From positions 1 through 6,717 of the forward strand of contig JALWZK010000123.1 of NCBI GenBank assembly GCA_027002665.1: DNA of 6,717 nucleotides, given 5' to 3'. The stretch comes from Campylobacteraceae bacterium. Its GTDB lineage: Bacteria; Campylobacterota; Campylobacteria; Campylobacterales; Sulfurovaceae. Shown in pieces: positions 6,630 through 6,717 of this stretch. Within the stretch, counting starts at the first letter, position 1. Every line of letters starts with the position of its first letter. A program made the position numbers and the translations under genes. The notes under the pieces are model-generated. The model was given only the letters and a program-made list of their open reading frames with translations, was not told the origin of the DNA and did not search any database.

Positions 6630-6646
6630 ATAGGGGTGACGATACG

Positions 6647-6652
6647 ATTATA
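6647..6652 (-). promoter_or_regulatory. candidate -10 hexamer for the cytochrome-like gene
   Basis: TATAAT on the minus strand (ATTATA at 6647-6652) would start transcription near 6640 and give a leader of about 27 bases that includes the ribosome site. No clear -35 hexamer is present at 17-18 bases upstream. The rest of the right edge (6653-6717) is AT-rich and shows no gene or other recognisable signal. Confidence 0.5.
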
Positions 6653-6717
6653 TATGATAAATGTGATTAAGTTTTGTAGTATTATTGGAATTATTGTGTA
6701 ATTATTTAAAGTGACTT

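Noticed and set aside
1..6717. Mobile element, CRISPR array, tRNA or riboswitch
   Set aside because: No direct-repeat array, transposase or integrase frame, target-site duplication, cloverleaf-like sequence or long structured leader was found; gaps between genes are all under about 150 bases.

Overview
The window is AT-rich (roughly one third G+C by eye), tightly packed bacterial DNA. The gene content points to Campylobacterota, with a Sulfurimonas/Sulfurovum-like free-living relative as the best guess: a short-form HisG, the cbb3-oxidase assembly genes ccoG and ccoI, an Mrp-antiporter subunit, and a small periplasmic protein of a type I associate with this phylum. The genus is inferred from protein style only. 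No mobile element, CRISPR array, tRNA or rRNA was seen, and no stretch over about 150 bases lacks a gene.

Layout, left to right. The C-terminal end of an MrpE/MnhE-type antiporter subunit runs in from the left on the + strand. It meets, tail to tail with a 9-base overlap, a two-gene minus-strand operon: hisG (short form, histidine biosynthesis), then an overlapping class I SAM methyltransferase of unknown substrate. The hisG promoter has a clear extended -10. Beyond it lies a perfect 15-bp inverted repeat just downstream of ccoG, also on the minus strand. ccoG and ccoI diverge from an AT-rich gap of about 140 bases with several -10-like hexamers. On the + strand ccoI is followed after one base by a TcdA/ThiF-like E1-type enzyme. 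That gene overlaps tail to tail (12 bases) with a minus-strand gene for a small secreted protein resembling c-type cytochromes but lacking any CXXCH haem motif.

The genes fit two themes. CcoG (membrane iron-sulfur cupric reductase) and CcoI (P1B-type copper ATPase) both serve copper delivery to the cbb3 oxidase, and their divergent arrangement suggests shared control. The remaining genes (HisG, methyltransferase, TcdA-like) are housekeeping or metabolic genes held in short, overlapping transcription units.

The most unexpected signal is in word usage rather than gene content. Reading every GAT and ATC in the window, I found no GATC tetramer at all where roughly twenty would be expected, and likewise no GTAC. 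This looks like strong selection against particular palindromes, as restriction-modification can cause. No wholly new gene system is evident; the haem-motif-less cytochrome-like protein is the least understood gene.
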